From contig SAJS01000025.1 of assembly GCA_004017535.1 (NCBI GenBank), forward strand, positions 1-64,000: a stretch of DNA of 64,000 bases, given 5' to 3'. The notes below the pieces were generated by a model that saw only the letters and a program-made list of their open reading frames with translations, did no database searches and had not been told where the DNA came from. This DNA comes from Mesorhizobium sp. Lineage in GTDB: Bacteria; Pseudomonadota; Alphaproteobacteria; Rhizobiales; Rhizobiaceae. Positions 46,855-56,407 of the stretch are shown here, piece by piece. How positions within the stretch are numbered: position 1 is the stretch's first letter; every line of letters starts with the position of its first letter. A program made the translations under genes and the position numbers.

Positions 46855-47232
46855 TCAATTCCGTCCATAAAACGCGTTCTCGACATGCACCGGCCAGCGC
46901 CAGGGCAGCACCGCCACCATGTCGAAACGCATCGAAAGCCGCCCGTAGTCAGGCTGGCGCGACAGCCACAGATCCGCGGCGCCCTCGATGCGGCGCTCCG
47001 ACTCGTGCCCGATCGCTTCCATCGCCTCGATCAGCGTGCGGCGCGCCTTGACCTCGACGAACAGCACGAGATCGCCGCGCCGGGCGATCAGGTCGATCTC
47101 GCCGAGCCTGGTGCGGTGGCGGCGGGCAAGGATGCGGTAGCCCTTCAGCATCAGCGCCAGCGCCGCCAGCCATTCGCCGCGATGACCGCGCCGATAGGCC
47201 TTTCGACGATGACCGGCCGTGCGTTCAGCCAT
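46855..47232 (-). CDS. YraN-family endonuclease-like protein (UPF0102)
   Basis: From ATG 47232 the product is 125 residues and carries the UPF0102 PD-(D/E)XK-like pattern: [44 protein letters not shown] with the Asp, Glu and Lys. Its function is unsettled. It follows rsmI, as in most proteobacteria. Confidence 0.92.
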   Translation of the reverse strand: MAERTAGHRRKAYRRGHRGEWLAALALMLKGYRILARRHRTRLGEIDLIARRGDLVLFVEVKARRTLIEAMEAIGHESERRIEGAADLWLSRQPDYGRLSMRFDMVAVLPWRWPVHVENAFYGRN

Positions 47233-47243
47233 CTTTCTGGTTG

Positions 47244-47289
47244 ACCATGATGTTGTCCAAAAACCGGCTTCCACTTTCTGGGATCATGC
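47244..47289. repeat. CATGAT-type intergenic repeat (rsmI/yraN)
   Basis: accatgatgttgtccaaaaa begins and ctttctgggatcatgct ends a palindrome-like element. A second copy lies at 59358-59408 and a fragment at about 28079-28115. This family is common in rhizobial gene gaps. Confidence 0.65.
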
Positions 47290-48207
47290 TCTGTCCTTCA
47301 GCTCCAAGAGCCGCCGGTAAAGCGCCTGTTTCTGCCCGCCGGTCATCTTTGCCGCCTCCGACGCTGCTTTCGAGGCCGGCATTTCCGCCGCCAGCGACAA
47401 CAGCAGCCGGTCGATTTCCGCCGGCTGGTCCTCTGCTGCCTCGGGCGGACCGACGCAAATGACGATCTCTCCCTTCGGTGTGTCGGCCGCCGCATAATGG
47501 TCTGCCAGTTCGGCCAGCGTTCCCGCGCGCATCTCCTCGAAGGCCTTGGTCAGCTCGCGCCCGATCGCGGCCTTCCGCGCGCCCCCCAGCGCCTCGACCA
47601 TGGCGGCAAGCGTCTCGGCCAGCCGCCTGGGCGACTCGAAGAAGATCAGCGTTGCCGGCACCGTCTTGAAGGTTTCCAGCTTGGCCAGCCGCTGCCCTGC
47701 CTTCGCGGGCAGGAAGCCGGCGAACAGGAAAGCGTCGGAGGGCAGGCCGGAAGCCGTCAGCGCGGCGAGCGCGGCCGAAGGCCCTGGGATTGGCACCACG
47801 CGGATACCATGCTCCAGCGCCTCGCCCACCAGCCGGTAACCAGGATCGGAGACCAGCGGCGTGCCGGCGTCGGAGATCAGCGCCACGCTCCGCCCGGCCA
47901 CCAGCGCCTCGATCAGCTTCGGCCCGGCCTCACTTGCATTGTGTTCATGATAGGCGGTGGTGCGGCGGCGGATGCCGTAGCGTTCGAGCAGCACGCGCGA
48001 GACGCGCGTGTCTTCGCAGGCGACGATGTCGGCAGCGGCCAGCGTCTCCAGCGCGCGCAGCGTGATGTCGGCCAGGTTGCCGATCGGCGTCGCTACCAGA
48101 TAGAGCGCCGGCGAGAGCGGCCGCGCCGCGATCTCGGTCTGTCCGATCAGGTAGCTGCGTTTGTCGCCGGTCACCGATTGCCCCTCATAACCGGCCTTGT
48201 TTGGCAT
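47284..48207 (-). CDS. rsmI: 16S rRNA 2'-O-ribose C1402 methyltransferase
   Basis: The 307 residues contain LYLVATPIGNLADITLRAL, CEDTRVSRVLL, ALISDAGTPLVSDPGYRLV and IPGPSAALAALTASGLPSDAF, all diagnostic of RsmI. The enzyme modifies C1402 in the decoding centre with S-adenosylmethionine. The start is uncertain by some 20 residues, since the N-terminus before IAARPLSPALYLVATP is variable. Confidence 0.95.
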   Translation of the reverse strand: MPNKAGYEGQSVTGDKRSYLIGQTEIAARPLSPALYLVATPIGNLADITLRALETLAAADIVACEDTRVSRVLLERYGIRRRTTAYHEHNASEAGPKLIEALVAGRSVALISDAGTPLVSDPGYRLVGEALEHGIRVVPIPGPSAALAALTASGLPSDAFLFAGFLPAKAGQRLAKLETFKTVPATLIFFESPRRLAETLAAMVEALGGARKAAIGRELTKAFEEMRAGTLAELADHYAAADTPKGEIVICVGPPEAAEDQPAEIDRLLLSLAAEMPASKAASEAAKMTGGQKQALYRRLLELKDRA

Positions 48208-48334
48208 GGCTGACGCCTCGTTGCAAAACGTGAGGTCGGGTTAAGGAAATCGCCATGCCTTTGCCACAGTGAGGAACGAAACCCACAGCGGCGAATTTAA
48301 CCCCTGATTCCCCGGGAGGAGGCAGGACCGAACG

Positions 48335-48523
48335 ATGCCCAATCGCTTCGACATTTTCATCAGCCGACTTGAAAGCAAGACCGCCCGCGAGGGCATCCCT
48401 CCACACCCCATCGCCGCCCAGCCCGGCGTTCGCCGCGACAAGGCCAATGCGAAGCCTGCCCGACCCGATGAGGCGCATGGCGAGAAGCACCGCGGCAAGC
48501 ACCGCCAGAAGCACGACGCTTAA
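48335..48523 (+). CDS. Possible small basic protein
   Basis: A 62-residue frame from ATG 48335, with gggaggaggc about 8-17 bp upstream, ends in a Lys/His-rich tail (EKHRGKHRQKHDA). It lies between rsmI (divergent) and the phosphatase-like gene (convergent). No family is recognised; competing frames on the other strand look worse. Expression is doubtful. Confidence 0.3.
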   Translation: MPNRFDIFISRLESKTAREGIPPHPIAAQPGVRRDKANAKPARPDEAHGEKHRGKHRQKHDA

Positions 48524-48840
48524 AGATACCGGGACACCCTCGCGTCCAGCAGCCGTACCAGCTCCGGGTCCATGAATTCGTAATCGTCTGGGATATCGAG
48601 GCAGATCACCCTGGCACCCTTCAGACTCGACCGGAACTTCTTTTGCAGCTTGGCGCGATGCGTCTTTTCCATGACGAAGATGATGTCGGCCCAGGCGACC
48701 AGTTCACGCGTCAGCGGGTTGTCGGCGTCATGATTGGTGCCGGCCGATTCGACCTCGATGTCGCGGCGCTTGGAAAACACTTGCTCGGCGGTTGGGCTGC
48801 GCAACCGGTTCTGGCTGCAGACGAACAGGACGTTCTTCAA
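48520..48840 (-). CDS. Low-molecular-weight phosphatase-like protein
   Basis: The 106 residues match the LMW protein-tyrosine-phosphatase fold: VLFVCSQNRLRSPTAEQVF gives the CX5R loop, SAGTNHDADNPLT follows, and DIPDDYEFMDPELV stands in place of the usual C-terminal DP motif. It is shorter than the 140-160 residues of typical enzymes, and the substrate is unknown. It overlaps the end of the possible small protein gene on the other strand. Confidence 0.82.
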   Translation of the reverse strand: MKNVLFVCSQNRLRSPTAEQVFSKRRDIEVESAGTNHDADNPLTRELVAWADIIFVMEKTHRAKLQKKFRSSLKGARVICLDIPDDYEFMDPELVRLLDARVSRYL

Positions 48841-48870
48841 GACCTGCCACTCTCGATTCGAGCACCGCAG

Positions 48871-49191
48871 CTACTCATCCCAGATATCTCGGATCGTCTT
48901 GGTCAGAGGTATGTACTCATCCAGGGTGAGTCCGTTTAGGTCGAATTCTATCGAATCGTCTTTTGCGACCGCCCTCAAATTGATCCCAATGTAGGTCATG
49001 AAATTGCGCACGACATCAAACTCGCTCAAGCCCGATGTTTTATGCTTCTTCGCTCTCTGGTTCCTTGCGAACACGGCCACTGCTTCGTAGAGGTCGGGAT
49101 GCTCACGGGATTTCGAAATCTCCGTCAATCCAAACTCAAAAACGTCATCCGTGTTTAAAGTCCGCAGCGTCTCATGGATCAGGAACTTCAT
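48871..49191 (-). CDS. Hypothetical protein
   Basis: From ATG 49191 (MKFLIHETLRTLNTDDVFEF) the product is 106 residues, acidic and probably helical. No motif I recognise is present. It lies upstream of the phosphatase-like gene, same strand, 30 bp apart, so the two may be co-transcribed. The frame also allows an ATG at 49212. Confidence 0.6.
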   Translation of the reverse strand: MKFLIHETLRTLNTDDVFEFGLTEISKSREHPDLYEAVAVFARNQRAKKHKTSGLSEFDVVRNFMTYIGINLRAVAKDDSIEFDLNGLTLDEYIPLTKTIRDIWDE

Positions 49192-49286
49192 TGCAGGTCC
49201 CACTGGATGCACGGAAATGGCATTCGGCTAGCCAAGCCAGATACCTACCATCATCGCGCAGACGGACAAACAAGTTGGCTGCTGCT

Positions 49287-50459
49287 CTACCGCGCCAGAT
49301 CCGCCACCACCGCATCCAGCACGATCATCCCTGCCGTCGTGGCGCGGAGCCTTGCATTGCCGACCGGCGCCACCAGGCCTTCTTCCTGCAGCACCGAGAG
49401 CCGCGCGCTCGAAAGGCCGCGCCCCGAGAGCGCCTCGTAGCGCTGCAGGTCGATGCCTTCGGCGAGTCGCAATCCCATCAGCAGGAACTCGTCGGCCTCT
49501 TCCGCGCGTGTCAGGACCTCGCCGCCGGTGACGCCATGGGCCTTGGCCTCGACGAGATTGGCCCAGGTCTCCGGCATCCTCTCCGCTATCGTCACCGTGC
49601 GGCGGCCGTTCTCGACGAAGCGCCCATGCGCGCCCGGACCGACGCCGACATATTCGCCATAGCGCCAGTAGGTGAGGTTGTGCCGGCTCTCGGCACCCGG
49701 CCGGGCGTGGTTGGAAATCTCGTAGGCCGGCAGCCCGTGCGCCGCCGTCACCTCCTGCGTCAGCGCGTAGAGGTCGGCGGCATGGTCGTTGTCGGGCAAC
49801 GTGAATTTCTTCGCCGCGTGCAGCGCGTGGAAGGGCGTGCCCTCCTCGATGGTGAGCTGGTAGAGCGAAAGATGGTCGACGGCATAGCCGATCGCCTGCT
49901 CCAGCTCCGCACCCCATACCTCCGGCGTCTGGCCGGGCCGCGCGTAGATCAGGTCGAAGGAGAGGCGCGGAAAGATCTCGCGCGCAAGCCCGATGGCATA
50001 AAGCGCTTCCTCGACATTGTGCAGCCGGCCGAGGAAACGCAGGTCCTTGTCGTTCAGCGCCTGCACGCCAAGCGAGACGCGGTTGACGCCGGCGGCGCGA
50101 TAACCGCGGAAGCGCTCGGCCTCGACCGAGGACGGATTGGCTTCCAGCGTCACCTCGATGCCGGCCGGCACCGTCCAGTTCCTCGCCACTGCCTCCAGCA
50201 CCGCAGCGACCGTTTCCGGCTTCATCAGCGACGGCGTGCCGCCGCCGAGAAAAATGCTGGTCACCTCGCGCGGCCCGGTGCGGGCGCGCATGGTCGCAAG
50301 CTCCGTCTCGAAGGCGCGGGCAAAGCGCTCCTGGTCGACCGGCTGGTGGCGGACATGGCTGTTGAAGTCGCAGTAAGGGCACTTGGCCGCGCAGAACGGC
50401 CAGTGGATATAGACGCCGAAGCCGGGGCTGCGGTCGAGCGGTATGGTCACTGCGCTCAT
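49287..50459 (-). CDS. hemW: HemW-like radical SAM protein (haem chaperone)
   Basis: Radical SAM protein related to coproporphyrinogen III oxidase; HemW inserts haem into target proteins. From ATG 50459 the product is 390 residues, with [20 protein letters not shown] (CxxxCxxC cluster), [30 protein letters not shown], and a C-terminal HemN domain ([10 protein letters not shown]). HemW lacks the fourth-cysteine residues of HemN. It is coupled to rdgB by ATGA. Confidence 0.94.
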   Translation of the reverse strand: MSAVTIPLDRSPGFGVYIHWPFCAAKCPYCDFNSHVRHQPVDQERFARAFETELATMRARTGPREVTSIFLGGGTPSLMKPETVAAVLEAVARNWTVPAGIEVTLEANPSSVEAERFRGYRAAGVNRVSLGVQALNDKDLRFLGRLHNVEEALYAIGLAREIFPRLSFDLIYARPGQTPEVWGAELEQAIGYAVDHLSLYQLTIEEGTPFHALHAAKKFTLPDNDHAADLYALTQEVTAAHGLPAYEISNHARPGAESRHNLTYWRYGEYVGVGPGAHGRFVENGRRTVTIAERMPETWANLVEAKAHGVTGGEVLTRAEEADEFLLMGLRLAEGIDLQRYEALSGRGLSSARLSVLQEEGLVAPVGNARLRATTAGMIVLDAVVADLAR

Positions 50460-51133
50460 GCCGTTCCTGATCGCGCCAGACCCAATCTGGCCAAATCCAA
50501 TCGCGCTTCGGCGAATTTCTGGAAGGCGCGGGCGCGGTGCGAAAGCGCCGTCGCCTGGCCGGGCTTCCAGCCGTGCTTTTCTTCCGCGCTCATCTCGCCA
50601 AAAGTCTTGTCGAAACCGTTGGGCAGAAACACCGGATCGTAACCGAAGCCCAGTGCGCCGCGCGGCGGCCATACCAGCGTGCCTTCGGCCTCGCCGCGAT
50701 AATATTCAGCCCCGCCGTCCGGAAAGGCGAGACAGATGACGGCGACAAACCGGCCGGTGCGCCTTGAAGGCTCGGTCGCGCGGGCCTCCTGCAGCGCGGT
50801 CTCCGTCTTCTGCATGGCCATGCCGAAATCGCGTGACCCGTCCGGCTTTTCAGCCCAATTGGCGGTATAGACGCCCGGCGCGCCGTCGAGCGCGTCGACG
50901 CATAGACCGGAATCGTCCGACAGCGCCGGCAGCCCGGTGGCCTTGGCGGCGGCGAAGGCCTTGATATAGGCGTTCTCCTCGAAGGTCGTGCCGGTCTCGT
51001 CCGGTTCGGGCAGGCCGTATTCCTTGGCCGATTTCGCCTCGAAACCGAACGGCGCCATCAGGTCGGCGAATTCGCGGAGCTTGCCGGCATTGTGGCTGGC
51101 GACGACGATCTTCTTTCCGTTCAAAGAATGCAT
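50456..51133 (-). CDS. rdgB: XTP/dITP diphosphatase (RdgB/HAM1)
   Basis: Removes deaminated purine nucleotides (ITP, XTP) from the pool. From ATG 51133 the product is 225 residues, with [60 protein letters not shown] and LSHRARAF. Its start overlaps the stop of the glyoxalase gene by one base and its stop overlaps the hemW start, so the three are coupled. Confidence 0.96.
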   Translation of the reverse strand: MHSLNGKKIVVASHNAGKLREFADLMAPFGFEAKSAKEYGLPEPDETGTTFEENAYIKAFAAAKATGLPALSDDSGLCVDALDGAPGVYTANWAEKPDGSRDFGMAMQKTETALQEARATEPSRRTGRFVAVICLAFPDGGAEYYRGEAEGTLVWPPRGALGFGYDPVFLPNGFDKTFGEMSAEEKHGWKPGQATALSHRARAFQKFAEARLDLARLGLARSGTA

Positions 51134-51543
51134 CAGAAACCCCAGATCCTTGGCTCGGCGAACTCGATCGAATTGCCAGACGGGTCGCGGATATAGATCG
51201 AGTGCCCGCCTTGCGGCCATTCGAAATCGCTTTCGATGGCGATGTTGCTGGCGGCGAGATGGTCGCGCCACGCAGCGATCTCTTCGGCGGTTGCGGCAAA
51301 GCAGAGATGGCCCTCGCCGGCCGTGCCATGCGGCGGCACCTTCAGGCGAGCGTCCGGCGCCGGCGGGATTTTCGTCGCCTCTGCGTTGAAGAGAAGCAAT
51401 ACGCCATCGCCGCAGCGGAAGAAGACGTGCCGACCCTCGACTTTGCCTAGTGGCTTGAGACCTATGATGTCGCGATAAAATGCCTCCGCCGCAGCCAGAT
51501 CGGTGACGTAAAGAGCCGATTCGAGGATGGCGGAAGGTCTCAT
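51133..51543 (-). CDS. Glyoxalase/bleomycin-resistance (VOC) family protein
   Basis: The 136 residues have the paired beta-alpha-beta VOC repeats: [46 protein letters not shown], and [17 protein letters not shown] with the metal-binding Glu. The substrate is unknown. It begins the rdgB-hemW cluster. Confidence 0.92.
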   Translation of the reverse strand: MRPSAILESALYVTDLAAAEAFYRDIIGLKPLGKVEGRHVFFRCGDGVLLLFNAEATKIPPAPDARLKVPPHGTAGEGHLCFAATAEEIAAWRDHLAASNIAIESDFEWPQGGHSIYIRDPSGNSIEFAEPRIWGF

Positions 51544-51550
51544 AAGTACC

Positions 51551-52267
51551 CTACGCCACCGCCATCTGCTGCAGGCTCACCAGCCGCGAAATGCCCTTCT
51601 TGGCCAGCCCCATCAGCGCCGCGAACTGCTCCTCTGAGAAAGGCTCGCCTTCGGCCGTGCCCTGGATCTCGACGATGCCGCCCTTGCCGGTCATGACGAA
51701 ATTGGCGTCGGTGCCGGCCGAGGAATCCTCGAGGTAATCGAGGTCGATGACTGGCTGGCCGTCATGGATGCCGCAGGAAATCGCCGCGACATGGTCCTTC
51801 AGCACCTTGGCGACGCTGACCATCTGGCGCGCTTCCATCCAGCGCAGGCAGTCATAGAGCGCCACCCAGCCGCCGGTGATCGAGGCGGTGCGGGTGCCGC
51901 CATCGGCCTGAATGACGTCGCAGTCGACGGTGATCTGCTGTTCGCCCAGCGCCTGCAGGTCGACCACGGCGCGCAACGAACGGCCGATCAGCCGCTGGAT
52001 CTCAAGCGTGCGGCCGCCCTGCTTGCCGGCGGAGGCCTCGCGCCGCATGCGCTCGCCGGTCGAGCGCGGCAGCATGCCGTATTCGGCCGTCACCCAGCCC
52101 TTGCCGGAATTGCGCATCCAAGCCGGCACTTTTTCCTCAAGGCTCGCCGTGCACAGGACATGCGTGTCGCCGAACTTCACCAGGCACGAGCCTTCGGCAT
52201 GCTTGGACACGCCGCGCTCGAAGGAGATGGCGCGCATTTCGTCGGCTTGGCGTTTGGAGGGGCGCAT
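51551..52267 (-). CDS. rph: Ribonuclease PH
   Basis: Phosphorolytic 3'-5' exonuclease that trims tRNA ends. From ATG 52267 the product is 238 residues, the standard length, with [58 protein letters not shown] and [22 protein letters not shown]. It is divergent from hrcA, a classical rhizobial arrangement. Confidence 0.97.
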   Translation of the reverse strand: MRPSKRQADEMRAISFERGVSKHAEGSCLVKFGDTHVLCTASLEEKVPAWMRNSGKGWVTAEYGMLPRSTGERMRREASAGKQGGRTLEIQRLIGRSLRAVVDLQALGEQQITVDCDVIQADGGTRTASITGGWVALYDCLRWMEARQMVSVAKVLKDHVAAISCGIHDGQPVIDLDYLEDSSAGTDANFVMTGKGGIVEIQGTAEGEPFSEEQFAALMGLAKKGISRLVSLQQMAVA

Positions 52268-52414
52268 CGAGGCTCTTTCTGTTCTTTTCCCGGATTCGTT
52301 GGCGGCTTGTAAACGCATGCAGCCTCCCGCGCAAAGGAAAAGGGGGCGGGCCAGGGCGGGTTGCGCGGGCCGACCGGGAGTCTATATCTTTCCGGTAGGA
52401 GGTTTCTCGCCGGA

Positions 52415-53512
52415 ATGAACAAACCAGTCGATCCGACATCGCAGTCGCCCGGGCTTCAGTCGCCGGTGCTTCAGTCACTTGACATGCGCTCGCGCGATAT
52501 TTTCCGGCGGATTGTCGATTCCTATCTGCGCGACGGCGAGCCGGTCGGTTCGCGCAGCCTGTCGCGTATCCTGCCCTCCTCGCTGTCGCCGGCCACCATC
52601 CGCAACGTGATGAGCGACCTTGAGCATCTGGGCCTGATCTACGCGCCACATGTTTCCGCCGGGCGGCTCCCGACCCAGACGGGCCTGCGCTTCTTCGTCG
52701 ACGCCTTCATGGAGCTCGGCGATCTTTCGGACGATGAGCGCCGCATCATCGAGGCGCAGGTTCGCGCCTCTGGCTCCGGCGCGACGCTGGAGCATATGCT
52801 GACCGAGGCCAGCCAGATGCTGTCCGGCATGTCGCGCGGCGCTGGCCTCGTGCTCGCCTCCAAGAACGAGGTGGCGCTGAAGCACATCGAATTCATCCAG
52901 CTCGAGCCTACCAAGGCCCTGGCCGTGCTGGTGTCGCAGAACGGCGATGTCGAGAACCGCGTCGTCGACCTGCCCGCCGGCACCACCGTGTCGCAACTGC
53001 ACGAGGCGTCCAATTTCCTTAACGCCCATATCCGGGGCCGCACGCTTGCCGAGGCGCGCGCCGAGATCGCCCGTATCAAGGACGAAACCAAAGCCGCCCT
53101 CGACACCCTGTCGCAGGATCTGGTCGAGAAGGGGCTGGCGGTCTGGGCCGGCGCCGAAAGCGGCCTGCCGGCGCGTCTCATCGTGCGCGGCCGCGCCAAC
53201 CTGCTGGAAAACGTCACCGCCCAGGCCGATCTCGAACTGCTGCGCCATCTGTTCGAGGACCTGGAGACGCAGGACGGGCTGCTCCAGCTGCTCGACCTCG
53301 CCGAGGAAGGGCCGGGCGTGCGCATCTTCATCGGCTCGGAGAACAAGCTGTTCTCGCTGTCCGGCTCGTCGTTGGTCGTCGCGCCCTATCGCGACAAGGA
53401 CGCCCGCGTCATCGGCGCGCTCGGCGTCATCGGACCGACGCGGCTGAATTACGCTCGCATCGTGCCGATGGTCGATTATACGGCACAGCTGATTTCGCGC
53501 ATGCTGCGTTAG
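52415..53512 (+). CDS. hrcA: Heat-inducible transcription repressor HrcA
   Basis: Represses groESL and other heat-shock genes by binding CIRCE. From ATG 52415 the product is 365 residues. The N-terminal winged HTH (SRDIFRRIVDSYLRDGEPVGSRSLSRIL, SPATIRNVMSDLEHLGLIYAPHVSAGRLPT) and the C-terminal GAF-like domain (GPTRLNYARIVPMVDYTAQLIS) are intact. No CIRCE element was found near it, and grpE does not follow, unlike in several relatives. Confidence 0.96.
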   Translation: MNKPVDPTSQSPGLQSPVLQSLDMRSRDIFRRIVDSYLRDGEPVGSRSLSRILPSSLSPATIRNVMSDLEHLGLIYAPHVSAGRLPTQTGLRFFVDAFMELGDLSDDERRIIEAQVRASGSGATLEHMLTEASQMLSGMSRGAGLVLASKNEVALKHIEFIQLEPTKALAVLVSQNGDVENRVVDLPAGTTVSQLHEASNFLNAHIRGRTLAEARAEIARIKDETKAALDTLSQDLVEKGLAVWAGAESGLPARLIVRGRANLLENVTAQADLELLRHLFEDLETQDGLLQLLDLAEEGPGVRIFIGSENKLFSLSGSSLVVAPYRDKDARVIGALGVIGPTRLNYARIVPMVDYTAQLISRMLR

Positions 53513-53522
53513 GTGTATCGAT

Positions 53523-53640
53523 ATTCAGGTGAGGCCGGCCTGCGAACGACGGCTTCCTGCGCTTCCGGTGCTCACGTACTTCAAGTACGCTCCGCTCCGG
53601 TTCTCGGAAGTCATCGTTCTCGTCTCGACCTGACCTGAAT
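53523..53640. repeat. 118-bp imperfect hairpin element
   Basis: ATTCAGGT (53523-53530) pairs with ACCTGAAT (53633-53640) at the base, and GTACTT-C-AAGTAC (about 53576-53588) forms the tip. The arms between pair partly (gaacga, cttcc and ccgg blocks). It lies between hrcA and the small gene at 53684 and could act as a terminator or be a mobile palindromic repeat. Confidence 0.7.
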
Positions 53641-53683
53641 CTCGCCGCACCTAGGGTCGCGGCAGCTGCAGAGGGAGAAAAAA

Positions 53684-53881
53684 ATGGCGCTGGAAGCAAT
53701 CAAGGCCCAGATCGACCTCCTGCTTCAGGAAATGATCAACCAGCCCGAGGACGACCACGAGATCCAGGAGCAGCTGCGCGAGAAATTGCAGGAGCTCCGC
53801 GCCATGGGCCTGCCCTTGCCGGCCGATCTCGTCGAGCTGGAAAAGCGCCTAGGCGACGACCTGGATGCCGAGGAGACCTAA
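53684..53881 (+). CDS. Small conserved helical protein
   Basis: The 65 residues (MALEAIKAQIDLLLQEMINQ at the start) are strongly acidic and heptad-like, predicting a helical hairpin or coiled coil; the motif LPLPADLVELEKRL is in the second half. An agggag site precedes the ATG. Similar short proteins occur in rhizobia, but no function is known to me. Confidence 0.75.
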   Translation: MALEAIKAQIDLLLQEMINQPEDDHEIQEQLREKLQELRAMGLPLPADLVELEKRLGDDLDAEET

Positions 53882-53997
53882 GCTCCGGCGCTACGTCAAA
53901 TCCGCGTGCGCAAGCTTCTCTTTTCGGTCGTTTGCCCAATATGTCCTGCTCGGAGCGCCTGACCGAGCGAGGCGCATGGCAGACGACGGAGAACAGC

Positions 53998-55332
53998 ATG
54001 ATACGGATCGCCGGCCTTGCGGGCATTGCCTTGATTCTCGCCACCGGTGCCTTTGCGCAGAAGGCCCCCTTGCTCAGCGGCGAAAAGGCCTTCGGCGACT
54101 GGAAAGCCGATCGTCCGGGCGTGCGTCGGCTGCTGAAGCCGCAGGATCAGCCGAAACCCGATGTGGCGGAGTCCGCCTCGAATGGCGGCGGCGTCACCGA
54201 TCGCCCGGAGGGCGCGAAGCCACAGCTTCCGCCGGGCTTTTCCGCCGAGCTGGTGGCATCGGGTATCGACAGTCCACGCGTGGTCCGCGTGGCGCCGAAC
54301 GGCGACCTCTTCGTCGCCGACAGCCGGGCAAATCAGGTCCGCGTCTATCGCCTGGCCGAGGGCAGCGCGAAGCCCGCCGAGACCTCGATCTTCGCCAAGG
54401 GCCTGACGCGACCCTACGGCATCGCCTTCTATCCGCAGGGCGACAGGCCGCAATGGGTCTATGTGGCCAACAGCAACAGCGTCGTGCGCTTCCCCTATCG
54501 CGACGGCGACCTCGAAGCGTCCGGCGAGCCGGAAACTATTGTCGCCAAGGTTCCCGCCAGCCACCACTGGACGCGTGACATCGCCTTCGCGCCCGACGGC
54601 AACACGCTCTATCTGTCGGTCGGCTCCGGCTCCAACATCGCCGAGGATATGGGATCGAAGCCGAAGGGTGGTGTCGAGGCGTGGGCGAAATCGCAGCCGC
54701 TGGGCGAGGCCTGGGGCCCGGAGCAAGGCCGCGCCGATGTGCTCGCCTTCGACCCCAATGGCAGCAACCGCAGGACCGTCGCCACCGGCCTGCGCAACTG
54801 CTCCGGCATGACCGTGCAGCCGGCGACCGGCGCGCTCTGGTGCGTCGTCAACGAGCGCGACGAGCTTGGCGACAATGTCCCTTTCGAGTATGCGACCGCC
54901 GTGAAGGAAGGCACCTTCTACGGCTGGCCCTGGTATTATATCGGCAGCAATGAGGACCCGCGCCACAAGAGCGCGCGGCCTGACCTTGCCGGGAAGGTCA
55001 CGGTTCCGGATGTGCTGATCCAGGCGCATTCGGCGCCGCTCAATATCGCCTTCTACGATGGCGGCAATTTCCCGGCCGACTATAGGGGCGACGCCTTCGT
55101 CACCCTGCACGGCTCGTGGAACCGCAATGTCCGCACCGGCTACAAGGTGGTGCGGCTGCGGTTCAAGGACGGCAAGCCGACCGGCGAATATGACGACTTC
55201 GCGACCGGCTTCGTCATATCCGACGACGCGGTCTGGGGCCGGCCGGTCGGCGTCGCCGTTGCCAAGGACGGCGCGCTGATCCTCACCGAGGACGGCAACG
55301 GTACGATCTGGCGTGTGACGTATGGTGGCTAA
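53998..55332 (+). CDS. PQQ-type sorbosone dehydrogenase-like protein
   Basis: Periplasmic beta-propeller (GSDH/sorbosone-dehydrogenase family). From ATG 53998 the product is 444 residues, starting with a signal peptide (MIRIAGLAGIALILATGAFAQ). Conserved blocks are LPPGFSAELVASGIDSPRVV, GLTRPYGIAFYP, HHWTRDIAFAPDGNTLYLSVG, WCVVNERDELGDN and HGSWNRNVRTGYKVV. PQQ dependence is inferred from the family. Confidence 0.88.
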   Translation: MIRIAGLAGIALILATGAFAQKAPLLSGEKAFGDWKADRPGVRRLLKPQDQPKPDVAESASNGGGVTDRPEGAKPQLPPGFSAELVASGIDSPRVVRVAPNGDLFVADSRANQVRVYRLAEGSAKPAETSIFAKGLTRPYGIAFYPQGDRPQWVYVANSNSVVRFPYRDGDLEASGEPETIVAKVPASHHWTRDIAFAPDGNTLYLSVGSGSNIAEDMGSKPKGGVEAWAKSQPLGEAWGPEQGRADVLAFDPNGSNRRTVATGLRNCSGMTVQPATGALWCVVNERDELGDNVPFEYATAVKEGTFYGWPWYYIGSNEDPRHKSARPDLAGKVTVPDVLIQAHSAPLNIAFYDGGNFPADYRGDAFVTLHGSWNRNVRTGYKVVRLRFKDGKPTGEYDDFATGFVISDDAVWGRPVGVAVAKDGALILTEDGNGTIWRVTYGG

Positions 55333-55364
55333 GCGGTGGTCGGGCGTTCGACCGTGCGTCGAGG

Positions 55365-55515
55365 GGCCCCCTCACCCGGATTGCCAACCGAATTGCGAAG
55401 GGCAATTCGGGGCAATCCGACCTCTCCTCAAGGGGAGAGGAGCAGGCGAGCGCCAGCGCCAACCTCTTCTTCCCTCGGGGGAGAAGGTGGCCGCGGTACG
55501 GCCGGATGAGGGGGC
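55365..55515. repeat. Mosaic repeat with GGGGAGAGG/CCTCTCC arms
   Basis: cccctcacccggattgccaa at the left and gccggatgaggggg at the right enclose two hairpins (the ctcctcaaggggagag type and a ttcccctcggg type). It resembles the repeat at 32734-32910. No gene lies in the 55333-55599 gap. Confidence 0.65.
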
Positions 55516-55599
55516 TGACGCAAACGAATCCGGCTCTAAGCGAATTCATTCCCGATCCGTTTCGTGCGACAAGCGCGTCCCTATCTCGGGATCGCAACC

Positions 55600-56217
55600 A
55601 TGACACTCACCGGTTTCCTCGCTTACAGCGCAGCCCTCGGCGTCGCCGCCGCCATTCCCGGCCCCGGCGTCACGGCGCTTGTCGCCCGCGCGCTCGGCTC
55701 CGGGTTCCGTTCCTCGCTCGCCATGTCGTTTGGCCTGATGCTTGGCGACCTCACCTATCTCACCGCCGTGGTGTTGGGCCTGGCCTTCGTCGCTCAGACC
55801 TTCGGCATGGTCTTCCTCGCCATCAAATGGGCCGGCGTCGCCTATCTCGCCTTCCTCGCCTGGCGCTTCTGGACCAGCGGCATCACGCCGGAAAACATCG
55901 AGGCGCGCAAGGCCAAGGGTGGGCTGGTGTCGAGCTTCATCGCCGGGCTGACGGTGACGTTGGGCAATCCCAAGACGATGATCTTCTATCTCGCCATCAC
56001 GCCGACCATCGTCGACCTGAAGACGATCACGTTCGCCGACTACGCCATCCTCGCGGTGCTCACCGTGGCGGTGCTGTTCGTGGTGTTGGTGCCTTATCTG
56101 GCGTTGGCCGCCAAGGCGCGGTGGTTCCTGAAATCGCCGCGCGCGCTGAAGGTGCTGAACCGCACCGCCGCCGGCTTCATGATGGGCGCGGCTGCCGCGA
56201 TCGCGGCCCGCCAGTAG
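55600..56217 (+). CDS. LysE/RhtB-family exporter
   Basis: From ATG 55600 ([20 protein letters not shown]) the product is 205 residues with about six helices. The family [20 protein letters not shown] motif near the N-terminus and the [11 protein letters not shown] motif near residue 125 are present. Such proteins export amino acids or related metabolites; the substrate is unknown. Confidence 0.92.
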   Translation: MTLTGFLAYSAALGVAAAIPGPGVTALVARALGSGFRSSLAMSFGLMLGDLTYLTAVVLGLAFVAQTFGMVFLAIKWAGVAYLAFLAWRFWTSGITPENIEARKAKGGLVSSFIAGLTVTLGNPKTMIFYLAITPTIVDLKTITFADYAILAVLTVAVLFVVLVPYLALAAKARWFLKSPRALKVLNRTAAGFMMGAAAAIAARQ

Positions 56218-56407
56218 GCTCGGATGTCAGCCGCTCCCGGATTTCAGCCAAACCATTCCTGAAACCCGCTGCAGCGGAAAATGCATTTCCGCTGCAGCGC
56301 GCTTTTCAGCAACCGCTCCACTCGGATATTTTCAGTGGCCGGCCTATCTTGCGCGGTTGAAAGCCCTATTCTGTTTTGCCTATGCCATTACCCTGGGAGC
56401 GAACCAA

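Noticed and set aside
48185-48514. Minus-strand 109-codon frame beside rsmI
   Set aside because: It overlaps the rsmI start and the likely promoter region and has no recognisable feature beyond one short hydrophobic stretch.
52268-52414. CIRCE element (TTAGCACTC-N9-GAGTGCTAA) near hrcA
   Set aside because: No matching inverted repeat was found between rph and hrcA or just after hrcA.
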